A stretch of DNA of 64,000 nt from Nocardioides sp. NBC_00368 (lineage in GTDB: Bacteria > Actinomycetota > Actinomycetes > Propionibacteriales > Nocardioidaceae), in assembly GCF_036090055.1 (NCBI RefSeq), contig NZ_CP107970.1:4218501-4282500 (forward strand), written 5' to 3'. How positions within the stretch are numbered: position 1 is the stretch's first letter; each line of letters begins with the position of its first letter. The notes below the pieces were generated by a model, which did no database searches, was not told the origin of the DNA, and saw only the letters and a program-made list of their open reading frames with translations. Position numbers and translations under genes: made by a program. This document shows positions 35,287 through 42,805 of this stretch, piece by piece.

Positions 35287-35706
35287 CTAAGCCTCGGCAG
35301 AAAACGGGTTGTGAACGTCGACCCCCGTCGATGCGAAGTCCTTGGTGTTGCGGGTCGAGATCGTGAGCCCGTGCTCGAGAGCAGTCGCGGCCAGAAGAGA
35401 GTCCACAGCCGGCAGCGGTCGCACCGAGTTCAGCTCGCCCCAGCGATCTGCCACCCCGGCAGTGATCGGCAGCACCTGGTCGTCGTACTGCTCCACGAGC
35501 CCTTCGATCCAGACCGTCAGCGCCTGCGCAGCGGCCTCGTCACCTCGTGCCGCCAGGCGAGCCGCTCCCGCTCGCAGCTCTCCAACCGTCAGGACGGACA
35601 GGTGAACCTCGTCGGCTCCGAGCCCGTTCACCCACGCGACGACGGCCGGGTCAGGGCGTTTTTTCCGAAGCTCGGAAACCACATTCGTATCGATCAGATA
35701 CCTCAC
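35287..35706 (-). CDS. vapC: VapC/FitB-type PIN-domain toxin
   Basis: The 139-residue product is a PIN-domain ribonuclease. The acidic catalytic residues are in MRYLIDTNVVSEL (Asp6), SVLTVGELRAG (Glu about 43), LPAVDSLLAATALEHG (Asp about 99) and STRNTKDFAS. The sequence is closest to the FitB/VapC group. Its start overlaps the antitoxin stop (ATGA), as expected for a toxin-antitoxin operon with antitoxin first. It would cut RNA when the antitoxin is degraded. Confidence 0.92.
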   Translation of the reverse strand: MRYLIDTNVVSELRKKRPDPAVVAWVNGLGADEVHLSVLTVGELRAGAARLAARGDEAAAQALTVWIEGLVEQYDDQVLPITAGVADRWGELNSVRPLPAVDSLLAATALEHGLTISTRNTKDFASTGVDVHNPFSAEA

Positions 35707-35957
35707 GCCAGCCCCTCGAGGTCAAGCTCTCGGAAATCTGAACGGTCGCGATCGAGATCGAGGTCGTCGCCCTTGGGCACATCCAGCAAGTACTCGGACA
35801 GTGGCCGTCGTGGCTGAGCGATCCGTCGGTAGTCATCGATGCTCAGCACGACAGCGATCTCCTCGCCGTGCTTGGTGATCAGCTGCGGGCCGCCAGCAGT
35901 CGCCTCGCGAAGCACCTCACTGAATCGCTGCTTGGCTTCTTGCACCTGCCATGACAT
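35703..35957 (-). CDS. Phd/YefM-type antitoxin
   Basis: The 84-residue product starts at the ATG at 35957 behind GGAGGTG. MSWQVQEAKQRFSEVLREA, then GPQLITKHGEEIAVVLSIDDYRRI, is the Phd/YefM fold, a DNA-binding N-terminus that dimerises. The charged C-terminal tail (DDLDLDRDRSDFRELDLEGL) is the toxin-wrapping part. It is translationally coupled to the PIN toxin. A tandem/inverted repeat just upstream (35974-35992) is the probable autoregulatory operator. Confidence 0.92.
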   Translation of the reverse strand: MSWQVQEAKQRFSEVLREATAGGPQLITKHGEEIAVVLSIDDYRRIAQPRRPLSEYLLDVPKGDDLDLDRDRSDFRELDLEGLA

Positions 35958-35973
35958 GGGGACACCTCCTCTA

Positions 35974-35992
35974 TCTAGACAGACTAGACAGA
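35974..35992. promoter_or_regulatory. operator-like repeat upstream of the antitoxin
   Basis: CTAGACAGA occurs twice in tandem (35975-35983, 35984-35992). The same bases form TCTAG-acaga-CTAGA, an inverted repeat. It lies just ahead of the antitoxin ribosome-binding site, where Phd-type antitoxins bind. Confidence 0.6.
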
Positions 35993-36032
35993 ATGGCCGA
36001 CGCACGCAAGAGCCGGAGCGGACGACCAAGTC

Positions 36033-36077
36033 GTCAACCAAAGGTTGACGCCCGGTCGTCGTCAACCTAGAGTTGAC
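36033..36077. promoter_or_regulatory. paired 17-bp palindromes over a probable leaderless promoter
   Basis: GTCAACC-AAA-GGTTGAC (36033-36049) and GTCAAC-CTAGA-GTTGAC (36061-36077) are two related palindromes with centres 28 bp apart. They overlap a good promoter: TTGACG (36044-36049), 18-base spacer, TAGAGT (36068-36073). Transcription would begin about seven bases later, at the ATG of the Clp-N gene itself (36080), and there is no Shine-Dalgarno. A dimeric repressor bound to both sites would block polymerase. Confidence 0.65.
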
Positions 36078-36079
36078 GT

Positions 36080-36838
36080 ATGACTCCCCGCGATGCAGAC
36101 CCTGCCCTCAAGGCCGTACGCCTCGACACCTTGATCGACTCGATCAAGAAGGCTCGGTCCGAGCCTTTGGACCAGCTCGCCGACGCGATGGTGGTCGGCG
36201 AGCACCTGGGCGAGGTGGCCGACCACCTGATCGGGCACTTCGTCGACCAGGCTCGCCGCTCGGGTGCCTCCTGGACCGAGATCGGGACCCGGATGGGGGT
36301 GACGAAGCAGGCGGCACAGAAGAAGTACGTCCCCAAGGCCGGCGACCAGTCGCTCGACCCGAACGCCGGGTTCGCGAAGTTCACGCCGCGGGCCCGCACG
36401 GTGGTGGTTGCCGCCCAGGCGGAGGCACGGAAGGCCGCGAACGCGGAGACCGGCGTACCTCATCTCGTGCTCGGTCTCCTCTCCGAGCCGGAGGGGGTCG
36501 CGGGCCACGCGATCCGGGCGCAGGGAGTGACCCTCGAGGCGGTCCGTGAGGTGGCGACCGCCGCCACGCCGGAGCCCTACGGCGAGGTCGGCGAGATGAT
36601 CCCGTTCACCGCCGACGCACGCAAGGTGCTCGAGCTGACCTTCCGCGAGGCCCTCCGGCTCGAGCACTCCTACGTCGGCACCGAGCACATCCTGCTCGCC
36701 CTCCTCGAGCACGAGGACGGCGCCGGGATCCTCCACGACGCCGGTGTCGACAAGGAGGCGGCCGAGCAGAGCATCACCTCGATCCTCGACTCGCTCAAGG
36801 TCGACTTCGACGCGGCCGAGGCCGACGCCAAGCAGTAG
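36080..36838 (+). CDS. Clp N-domain protein with HTH, probable autoregulator
   Basis: The 252-residue product has no ATPase domain. Residues about 40-90 contain a helix-turn-helix-like SGASWTEIGTRMGVTKQAA followed by QKKYV. Residues about 100-240 are two Clp_N repeats (FTPRARTVVVAAQAEARKAA, and later FTADARKVLELTFREALRLE), each followed by HLVLGLL or HILLALL, the ClpC/ClpA substrate- or adaptor-binding module. It is probably a DNA-binding regulator that senses proteins through the Clp_N part. The upstream palindromes argue for self-control. It is unrelated to the toxin-antitoxin pair, which is divergent. Confidence 0.85.
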   Translation: MTPRDADPALKAVRLDTLIDSIKKARSEPLDQLADAMVVGEHLGEVADHLIGHFVDQARRSGASWTEIGTRMGVTKQAAQKKYVPKAGDQSLDPNAGFAKFTPRARTVVVAAQAEARKAANAETGVPHLVLGLLSEPEGVAGHAIRAQGVTLEAVREVATAATPEPYGEVGEMIPFTADARKVLELTFREALRLEHSYVGTEHILLALLEHEDGAGILHDAGVDKEAAEQSITSILDSLKVDFDAAEADAKQ

Positions 36839-36868
36839 CAGGACAGATGGGCTACCTGATCTGAGGGA

Positions 36869-36901
36869 CCGTCGGCACGAGCAAAGAGCACGTGCCGGCG
36901 G
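36869..36901 (+). terminator. hairpin after the Clp-N gene
   Basis: CGGCACG (36873-36879) and CGTGCCG (36891-36897) pair across 11 bases, extended by CCG/CGG. It is placed between the Clp-N stop and the next start. Confidence 0.55.
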
Positions 36902-36919
36902 TTTCGCTACGTTCCGAGG

Positions 36920-37909
36920 ATGCCTCGCAGTCTCGCCCGACTCGTCCTCGGCATGGTCCTGGCCACCGCGGTCGTCACCGTCCCTGCCTCGGTGACGACG
37001 CCGTCTGCCGAGGCGGCCTGTCGGCCGGCACTGAAGTCGCTGACGCTCGCGAGGGGCACCGTGGCCGGCGGCACGTCGACCACCGCCACGGTCCGGCTCA
37101 CCTGCCGGACCCCGAGGCGCACCCAGGTGCTGCTGTGGGCGAGCACCGGCATCCGCGTGCCGGCGTACGTCTATGTCACCAGGGGCCGGAGCACGGCCAC
37201 GGTCACCGTCCGGACCTCACCGACGACGGTCCGCAGCAGCGGCAGGGTCAAGGCCGTCCACCGGCAGGTCGTACGCCGCGCGACGCTGGTCCGCACAGTC
37301 ACGCCGTGCTACCCCACGCCGGTGCCGACATCCGTGGCGCTGCCCGCGTACGTCCACGCCGGCCAGACCGCCACCGGCACGGTGACGCTCGATTGCGTCG
37401 CCAAGACCTCGCTGGCCGTGAGCCTCTCCTCGAGCTCGTCCTGGGTCAGCGTGCCGGGGACGATCACGGTCGCGGCCGGGCGGCGTACGGCGTCGTTCCG
37501 GGCCGTGACGAAGGCGCCGTCGACCGGGTCGCTGCCTGCTTTCGACGTGACGATCCGGGCGACCCGCAACCGGAAGAGTGCGGCCCGGGTGATGCAGGTG
37601 CGGCCGGAGATCCGGCCGTTCCGGGCCGGGGACCGGTTCACGGTCAACGAGCCGGTGCTGACGCCCGAGGGAACCGACGGCTGGGTGCGCGGCACCCTGC
37701 GGATCACGCTGGACCATCCGGCGCCGCCGGGCGGGCTCGACGTGAACGGCTCGATCATCCCCGAGGGCGGGACCTGGACCGAGGTGACGATCTATCACCA
37801 CCCGTACCCACCCGACTCCCGGGTGACGGACCACCTCACCATCGCCGACTCCGCCGGCAACGTCCTGCTCCACGAGGACTTCACCTACGTCGTCCGTCCG
37901 GCCCCCTGA
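36920..37909 (+). CDS. secreted protein with two Ig-like beta domains
   Basis: The 329-residue product has a signal peptide (MPRSLARLVLGMVLATAVVT, cleaved near AEA-ACRP). Two internally similar beta-rich segments follow, each with SLTLARGTVAGGTSTTATVRLTC or SVALPAYVHAGQTATGTVTL-type sequence and a cysteine pair. A C-terminal region with GTLRITLDHPAPPGGLDVN and HEDFTYVV follows. The fold is most like bacterial Ig-like adhesion domains. No catalytic motif is seen. It is exported and may be an extracellular or wall-associated structural protein. I cannot name the family. Confidence 0.75.
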   Translation: MPRSLARLVLGMVLATAVVTVPASVTTPSAEAACRPALKSLTLARGTVAGGTSTTATVRLTCRTPRRTQVLLWASTGIRVPAYVYVTRGRSTATVTVRTSPTTVRSSGRVKAVHRQVVRRATLVRTVTPCYPTPVPTSVALPAYVHAGQTATGTVTLDCVAKTSLAVSLSSSSSWVSVPGTITVAAGRRTASFRAVTKAPSTGSLPAFDVTIRATRNRKSAARVMQVRPEIRPFRAGDRFTVNEPVLTPEGTDGWVRGTLRITLDHPAPPGGLDVNGSIIPEGGTWTEVTIYHHPYPPDSRVTDHLTIADSAGNVLLHEDFTYVVRPAP

Positions 37910-37974
37910 GGGTCCCCGAGAGTCCCTGACGTGTCGGAGCAACACCCCTGTGCCCGAATCACGCCAGGGACGTT

Positions 37975-38868
37975 TCAGGCGCCCGCAGGCGCGAGCACGA
38001 TGTCGAAGCGCACCTTCGACCAGGTGCCGTCGAGGGACCGCCCGTCCGGCGTCGGCGTCCCCGCGGCCTGGCGCTCGAACTTCTTGATCAGCGACTCCTT
38101 GACCCCGAAGACGGTGTCCTTCCAACCGATCGGGTCGCCCTCCGGGAAGATGTGGGTGACCAGCGTGCGACAGCCCTCGTGGGTGACCATGAAGTGCAGG
38201 TGCGAGGCCCGCAGCGGCGATCGCCCGACCGCGGCCAGCATCTTGCCGACGGGGCCGTCGTCGGGGATCGGGTACGGCGTGGGCGTCAGCCCCCAGAACC
38301 GGTAGCCGCCCTCGGCGTCGGTGAACAGGTGCGCCCGCGCGGCCCGGGCGCCCGCGTCGCGCTGGACGTCGTAGAGCCCGTCCTCGTCGGCCTCCCAGAC
38401 CTCGATCTTGGCTCCGACCAGCGGTTTCCCGTCCGTGTCGGTGACGGTGCCGACGACCCAGCACGGTTCGCCCGGGGCGCCGAAGGCCATGTCCCCGCCC
38501 AGCTCGATCGCCGGGGAGTCCTCCACGAAGAACGGTCCGAAGACCGTGGCCTCGGTCGCGTCGGCGTACGCGGCGTTGTTGATGTTGATCGTCTGCATCG
38601 AGGCGCCGAGGGTGTCGGAGAGGAGGATGAACTCCTGGCGTACGTCGTCGGTGATGTGGCCGGCCGCGGTCAGGAACGCGATGGCCGCGCCCCACTCCTC
38701 CTCGGTGAGGCGTACGTCGCGGATGAAGGCGTGCAGGTGACGCGTCAGCGAGACCATGACCTCCTTCAGGCGCGGGTCCTCGCAGGCGTCGAAGGACGCG
38801 ACCACGGTGTCGACCAGGGTCTGCTCGACCGCCTGCTGCTCCGGCGATACGTCGGCTCCGTCGCTCAT
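37975..38868 (-). CDS. hydroxyquinol 1,2-dioxygenase
   Basis: This 297-residue intradiol dioxygenase cleaves hydroxyquinol (1,2,4-trihydroxybenzene) to maleylacetate using non-haem Fe(III). The iron ligands are two tyrosines (in FVEDSPA-to-PYPIPDDGP region) and two histidines in RASHLHFMVT. The N-terminal domain for dimer contact (residues 10-100) is present. The ATG overlaps the stop of maleylacetate reductase (ATGA), with GAGGAGAG upstream. It is the last gene of the resorcinol/hydroxyquinol cluster. Catechol dioxygenase is the alternative family, but the adjacent maleylacetate reductase favours hydroxyquinol. Confidence 0.93.
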   Translation of the reverse strand: MSDGADVSPEQQAVEQTLVDTVVASFDACEDPRLKEVMVSLTRHLHAFIRDVRLTEEEWGAAIAFLTAAGHITDDVRQEFILLSDTLGASMQTININNAAYADATEATVFGPFFVEDSPAIELGGDMAFGAPGEPCWVVGTVTDTDGKPLVGAKIEVWEADEDGLYDVQRDAGARAARAHLFTDAEGGYRFWGLTPTPYPIPDDGPVGKMLAAVGRSPLRASHLHFMVTHEGCRTLVTHIFPEGDPIGWKDTVFGVKESLIKKFERQAAGTPTPDGRSLDGTWSKVRFDIVLAPAGA

Positions 38869-39920
38869 CAGCTCTCCTCTCCCGCCCACGCCGCGGTCAG
38901 CAGCGCGGTCAGGTTCTCCTCGGTGACCGGGGTCGGGTTGTTGTCGGGGATGGCGGCCATGATCGGCGCCACCGCCTTGGCGATGCCGTCCTCGGGCATG
39001 CCATAGTCCTCGAGCGCCTTCGGCGCATCGAGCGTTCTACGCAGCTCAGCCAGCCCCGCCACGGCACTCGACGCTCCGAACGCGGCCGCCATCCGCGCCT
39101 CCGCCTCGGGGGCGTTCGGCGCGTTGAAGGCGAGCACGTGCGGGAGCACGACCGCGTGGGTCTGGGCGTGGGGCAGGTTGAACATGCCGCCGAGCACGTG
39201 GCAGATCTTGTGGTGCATCCCCGACCCGGCCGACGTGAACGAGACCGCGGCGAGGTAGGCGCCATAGAGGGTCTGCTCGATCCCCTCGATGCTCTCCGAG
39301 TCGGCCTTGACGAGGGGGAGCCCGGCTGCGAGTCCGCGGATCCCCTCGGCGGCGTTGACCTGGTCGATGGGATCGACCCGCGGGCCCCACATCGCGTCGA
39401 CGCAGTGCGCGAGCGCGTTGAGCCCGCTGGCGACGGTCATCTCGCCGGGCAGCGTGGTCAGCAGCGAGGGGTCGTAGACGACCGACCGCGGCAGGACCCG
39501 GGCATCGACGCCCGTCGTCTTCGTCTCGCCCGAGGTCAGGCCCCAGACGTTGGTCGCCTCGGACCCGGCGTACGTCGTCGGGACCGCCACGATCGGCAGC
39601 CCCGTGGTGAGCGCGACCGCCTTCGCCAGGCCGGTGGTCGAGCCACCGCCGACGCACACCAGCGCGTCGACGGCGGCCTCGGCCGCCCGTTCGCGAGCCC
39701 TCTCGGCGACCTCGACCGGGACATGCATCACGACCTCGTCGTGGCGCAGCGCGACCGGTACGTCGGCGGTCACCCGGGCGGCGAGCTCGGCCTCGCGCTC
39801 GCCGGCGATGACCATCACCCGGGTTGCCCCGAGCGTCTCGATCTCCGCTGCCACCGCAGCGGGCGCCTCGCCGGTGGCGAAGCGGACCCGCTGCGGCAGC
39901 GATTCATGCGTGAACTTCAT
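38868..39920 (-). CDS. maleylacetate reductase
   Basis: This 350-residue iron-type alcohol dehydrogenase reduces maleylacetate to 3-oxoadipate with NAD(P)H. VCVGGGSTTGLAKAVAL is the nucleotide-binding glycine loop, and VPTTYAGSEATNVWGL follows. The metal-ligand region GMHHKICHVLGGMFNLPHAQTHAVVLPHV is highly typical of the maleylacetate reductase group. It sits between the monooxygenase and the hydroxyquinol dioxygenase. The product feeds the 3-oxoadipate pathway to succinyl-CoA and acetyl-CoA. Confidence 0.94.
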   Translation of the reverse strand: MKFTHESLPQRVRFATGEAPAAVAAEIETLGATRVMVIAGEREAELAARVTADVPVALRHDEVVMHVPVEVAERARERAAEAAVDALVCVGGGSTTGLAKAVALTTGLPIVAVPTTYAGSEATNVWGLTSGETKTTGVDARVLPRSVVYDPSLLTTLPGEMTVASGLNALAHCVDAMWGPRVDPIDQVNAAEGIRGLAAGLPLVKADSESIEGIEQTLYGAYLAAVSFTSAGSGMHHKICHVLGGMFNLPHAQTHAVVLPHVLAFNAPNAPEAEARMAAAFGASSAVAGLAELRRTLDAPKALEDYGMPEDGIAKAVAPIMAAIPDNNPTPVTEENLTALLTAAWAGEES

Positions 39921-39946
39921 GAGATTCCCCCGCTCAGCCGGAGCGT

Positions 39947-41737
39947 TCAGGCCTTGCCCAGCAGCGTCGCGACCGCCTCGCCCAGCGCGGTGCCGGGGTC
40001 CTCGGGCAGCGACATGGCGCGCCAGGCGATGTGCTTGTCGGGGCGGACGAGGAGGGCGCCCGACTCCTCGACCTCACGGAGCTTGGCCCAGTCGAAGTAG
40101 AGGTCGGTCACCGGCCGGCCGGGGCCGATCACGACGGTCTGGAGCGGGATCCCGAACTTCGTCCGGGCGGCTTCCGCCGCGTCCTCCCACGCCTCGCCGG
40201 CGATGCCGGTGATCAGCGTCCACTGCGTGTAGGGGGCCAGGTCGAGCATCGCGTGCTTCTCGACGTTGTCGCCGACCCAGGCGTGCGGCAGGTGCGCACC
40301 CGGCGAGGTCGACATCCGGTGGTAAAGGTCCTCGTCCTCGGTCGGGGCGGGCCGGGTGCCGTCGGCGAGGATCGCGTTGGACTCGTAGAACTGGCCGAGC
40401 TCGACGCCGTGGGCGTTGAACTCGTAGTTCTTGCGCTCCATCGCGGTGACCAGGGCGGCGCGCTTGGCGGCACCCTCGGGGGTGTTGGCCTTGCGCTCCT
40501 CGATGGCCTTGGCCATCTCCTCGCCCTCGAGGCCGACGACGCCGAGCGCCTCGAAGAGCTCGCCGAACTCGCGCGCGGACTGGTTGGCGCGGGTGACGAT
40601 GCGCTTGGCGACCGGGGCACGCTCGGCGGAGTAGGACTCCAGGAGCGACGGCTCGGCGTAGCCCTGGAGCACCGCGGCGAGCTTCCACGCCAGGTTGTAG
40701 GAGTCCTGGATCGAGGTGTTGGAGCCGAGGCCGTTCGACGGCGGGTGCCGGTGGATGGCGTCGCCGGCGCAGAAGACGCGGCCCTTCTGGGCGTGGGTCG
40801 CGTACATCTCGTTCACGCCCCACAGCGAGTAGCCGGTCACCTCCGGCTCCAGGTCGGGCATGCCGAGCAGGTCGCGGATCACCTTCACCGCGTACTCCTC
40901 GGTCAGCTCGGGCGGCGGCTGGTTGATGTCGTAGCCCCACACGATCAGCCACTCGTCCCACGGACGGACCATCCGGACCAGGCCGGTGCCGATGCCACCG
41001 ACGTTCGAGCCCGGCTGGATGACCCAGTAGAGGACCGAGGGGCGGTGGTCGACGAGCTCGGAGAGGTCGGCCTTGAACGTGATGTTCATCGACCCGGCGA
41101 TGTCCATCGCGCCCTCGAGCGGGAGGTCGATGTCGGCGCCGACCTGGGTGCGGGCGCCGTCGGCGCCGATGAGGAACTTCGACCGGATCTTGTACTCGTG
41201 ACCGGTCAACCGGTCACGGGCGATCGTGGTGACGCCGTCCTCGTCCTGGACGTGCGAGACGTACTCGGTGGAGAACCGGGTCTGGGTGCCGCGCTCGGTG
41301 GCGTTGCGGACCAGGATCGGCTCCAGGTAGGTCTGCGGGATGTCGACGGTCAGGCACGGGCTCGCCAGCTGGTAGTCGGCCTCGCGGTCCGGGCGGGTGC
41401 CCCAGGTGCGGATGCGGCCGATCTCCTCGCCGGCGATGCTCGTGCAGAAGACGGTGTCACCGACCAGCTCGTGCGGCGTCGCGTCGGCGAGCACCTGCTC
41501 CTCGATGCCCAGGTCGCGGAAGATCTCCATCGCGCGCTGGTTGGTGATGTGCGCCCGCGGGGTGTTCGCGGTCCAGCGGTACTTCGTGATCATGATGTTG
41601 TCGACACCGAGCTCGCTCAGGAAGAGCGCGGCGGACGCGCCGGCCGGACCGGAACCCACGACGAGCACGTCGGTGGTCACGACATCCTCGGTCTCGGGGA
41701 TCTCGGTCTCTTTCTGGCCGTCGTCGAAGACTGGCAT
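39947..41737 (-). CDS. FAD-dependent aromatic hydroxylase (resorcinol hydroxylase/TfdB type)
   Basis: The 596-residue product is a class A flavoprotein monooxygenase with VLVVGSGPAGASAALFLSEL (FAD), FLIGADGARTQVG (the DG motif) and VFCAGDAIHRHPPSNGLG (the GD motif). A thioredoxin-like C-terminal domain (about 420-596) is typical of phenol hydroxylase and TfdB-like members. Given the neighbouring maleylacetate reductase and hydroxyquinol dioxygenase it probably makes hydroxyquinol from resorcinol or a similar dihydroxy- or chloro-phenol. The word GGTTGGCGGAAA lies 96 bp upstream and is shared with the liv operon. Confidence 0.93.
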   Translation of the reverse strand: MPVFDDGQKETEIPETEDVVTTDVLVVGSGPAGASAALFLSELGVDNIMITKYRWTANTPRAHITNQRAMEIFRDLGIEEQVLADATPHELVGDTVFCTSIAGEEIGRIRTWGTRPDREADYQLASPCLTVDIPQTYLEPILVRNATERGTQTRFSTEYVSHVQDEDGVTTIARDRLTGHEYKIRSKFLIGADGARTQVGADIDLPLEGAMDIAGSMNITFKADLSELVDHRPSVLYWVIQPGSNVGGIGTGLVRMVRPWDEWLIVWGYDINQPPPELTEEYAVKVIRDLLGMPDLEPEVTGYSLWGVNEMYATHAQKGRVFCAGDAIHRHPPSNGLGSNTSIQDSYNLAWKLAAVLQGYAEPSLLESYSAERAPVAKRIVTRANQSAREFGELFEALGVVGLEGEEMAKAIEERKANTPEGAAKRAALVTAMERKNYEFNAHGVELGQFYESNAILADGTRPAPTEDEDLYHRMSTSPGAHLPHAWVGDNVEKHAMLDLAPYTQWTLITGIAGEAWEDAAEAARTKFGIPLQTVVIGPGRPVTDLYFDWAKLREVEESGALLVRPDKHIAWRAMSLPEDPGTALGEAVATLLGKA

Positions 41738-41832
41738 TTCCTCACCTTTCCGAGACCGCGGTGGGGTGTGTGATCGCAGTCTCAGGGCGAGTCTTACCGG
41801 CCCGCGCGGGCGGCATCAAAGGTGGACCCGCT

Positions 41833-41844
41833 GGTTGGCGGAAA
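41833..41844. promoter_or_regulatory. 12-bp word shared upstream of aromatic hydroxylase and liv operon
   Basis: GGTTGGCGGAAA also occurs at 48978-48989, in the same orientation relative to the genes, with CG two bases further at both places. It is a candidate site for the AraC-type regulator encoded at 49.1-50.1 kb. Confidence 0.45.
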
Positions 41845-41855
41845 TGCGTACGCGA

Positions 41856-42707
41856 CTAGCGCGCGAGCCACTCCCGGACGGCCGCGATCGTCGAGTCCGG
41901 CTTCCGGGCCCACTTGAAGTGGTCGATGCCGGGCTCGTCCAGGTGGACCCGCTCGACCTCGAGCCCGGGCATCCGCCGGTGGATCTCGTCGACGGTCTCG
42001 CTGGGTGCCAGCCAGTCGCCCTCGATCGAGACGACCAGCGCGGGCTTCTCCAGGGCTCGCATCTCCGCGGTGATGTCGCGGGCGGGGCGCCCGAGGCGGA
42101 GACGGCCGGTGCGGGCGTACCGGGCCCATTCCTTCATCAGGGTGCGCGCCTCGCGCCCGGCGAACTTGAGCTGCTTGCCGGGGAAGTGGCCGACCACCCG
42201 GCCGATCAGGCCCATCGCCTGGCTGGCGACCAGGAAACCCGGGCCGTAGTTGCGCCAGAAGGGCGTCTGCGACGCGACGTAGATCAGCCCGGCGACGCGG
42301 TGGGGGTGGAGCGCCGCGTAGGCGCTGGCGGCCTGGCCGCCGAGGCTGTGCCCGAGGACGTACGTCGCCCCGGCCGCGGCCGGTACCAGCTCGCCGAGGC
42401 GGTCGACCGCGGCGGCGATGTCGTCGACCAGGTCGGCGTAGCCGAAGTCGTAGCCCCAGCCCGCGACCCGCCCACCGAGCTCCTCGTGGCCGCGCTGCTC
42501 CATCCGCCCGACGTTGATGCCGGCCTCGGCGAAGGCCACGATCAGCTTGTCGTAGTAGCCCGCCGGCATGCCCATCGCCGGCACCACGAGCACCGTCGCC
42601 GCGTCAGGGTCCGCCGCACGGACCACGGTCAGCGTGAAGCTGGTGCCTTCGGCACGCTCGATGGCGTACGCCTCGGGTGTGGTCGTGGGGAACGAAGTCT
42701 CGGTCAC
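41856..42707 (-). CDS. alpha/beta hydrolase of the aromatic cluster
   Basis: The 283-residue product starts most likely at the GTG at 42707. The catalytic serine lies in YVLGHSLGGQAASAYA, the oxyanion loop in VVPAMGMPAGYYDKL, the acid in VVSIEGDWLAPSE and the histidine in GIDHFKWA. It is a serine hydrolase of the alpha/beta fold and could be an esterase or C-C-bond hydrolase for the aromatic substrate or a product. A -10-like TAACAT ends seven bases before the GTG, suggesting a leaderless transcript. It is separated from livM by the palindrome-flanked nuclease gene. Confidence 0.9.
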   Translation of the reverse strand: MTETSFPTTTPEAYAIERAEGTSFTLTVVRAADPDAATVLVVPAMGMPAGYYDKLIVAFAEAGINVGRMEQRGHEELGGRVAGWGYDFGYADLVDDIAAAVDRLGELVPAAAGATYVLGHSLGGQAASAYAALHPHRVAGLIYVASQTPFWRNYGPGFLVASQAMGLIGRVVGHFPGKQLKFAGREARTLMKEWARYARTGRLRLGRPARDITAEMRALEKPALVVSIEGDWLAPSETVDEIHRRMPGLEVERVHLDEPGIDHFKWARKPDSTIAAVREWLAR

Positions 42708-42714
42708 CCGGGCA

Positions 42715-42720
42715 ATGTTA
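42715..42720 (-). promoter_or_regulatory. -10 element for a leaderless hydrolase transcript
   Basis: On the minus strand TAACAT is followed by seven bases and then the GTG start at 42707, so transcription would begin at or next to the start codon. No Shine-Dalgarno is present. The -35 region is poorly defined. Confidence 0.4.
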
Positions 42721-42740
42721 CTTATGAGTAGCAACCTCAG

Positions 42741-42801
42741 GTAGTCGGGGATCGAACGGTCGGTTACGCGCGAGTAGACCGACCGTTTGATCCCCGACTA
42801 C
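42741..42801. repeat. 61-bp palindromic repeat, copy A
   Basis: Two 24-base arms match at 23 positions, separated by 13 bases (42765-42777). The arms begin gtagtcggggatc and contain the near-palindromic cggtcggt. Copy B at 43953-44013 is the same element with about eight substitutions in 61 bases. Copy A lies between the nuclease stop (42806) and the hydrolase promoter, so it could also end transcription. Confidence 0.9.
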
Positions 42802-42805
42802 CGGC

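Noticed and set aside
41738..41855. A possible riboswitch before the hydroxylase
   Set aside because: No known aptamer pattern is visible; the region only contains the shared 12-bp word.
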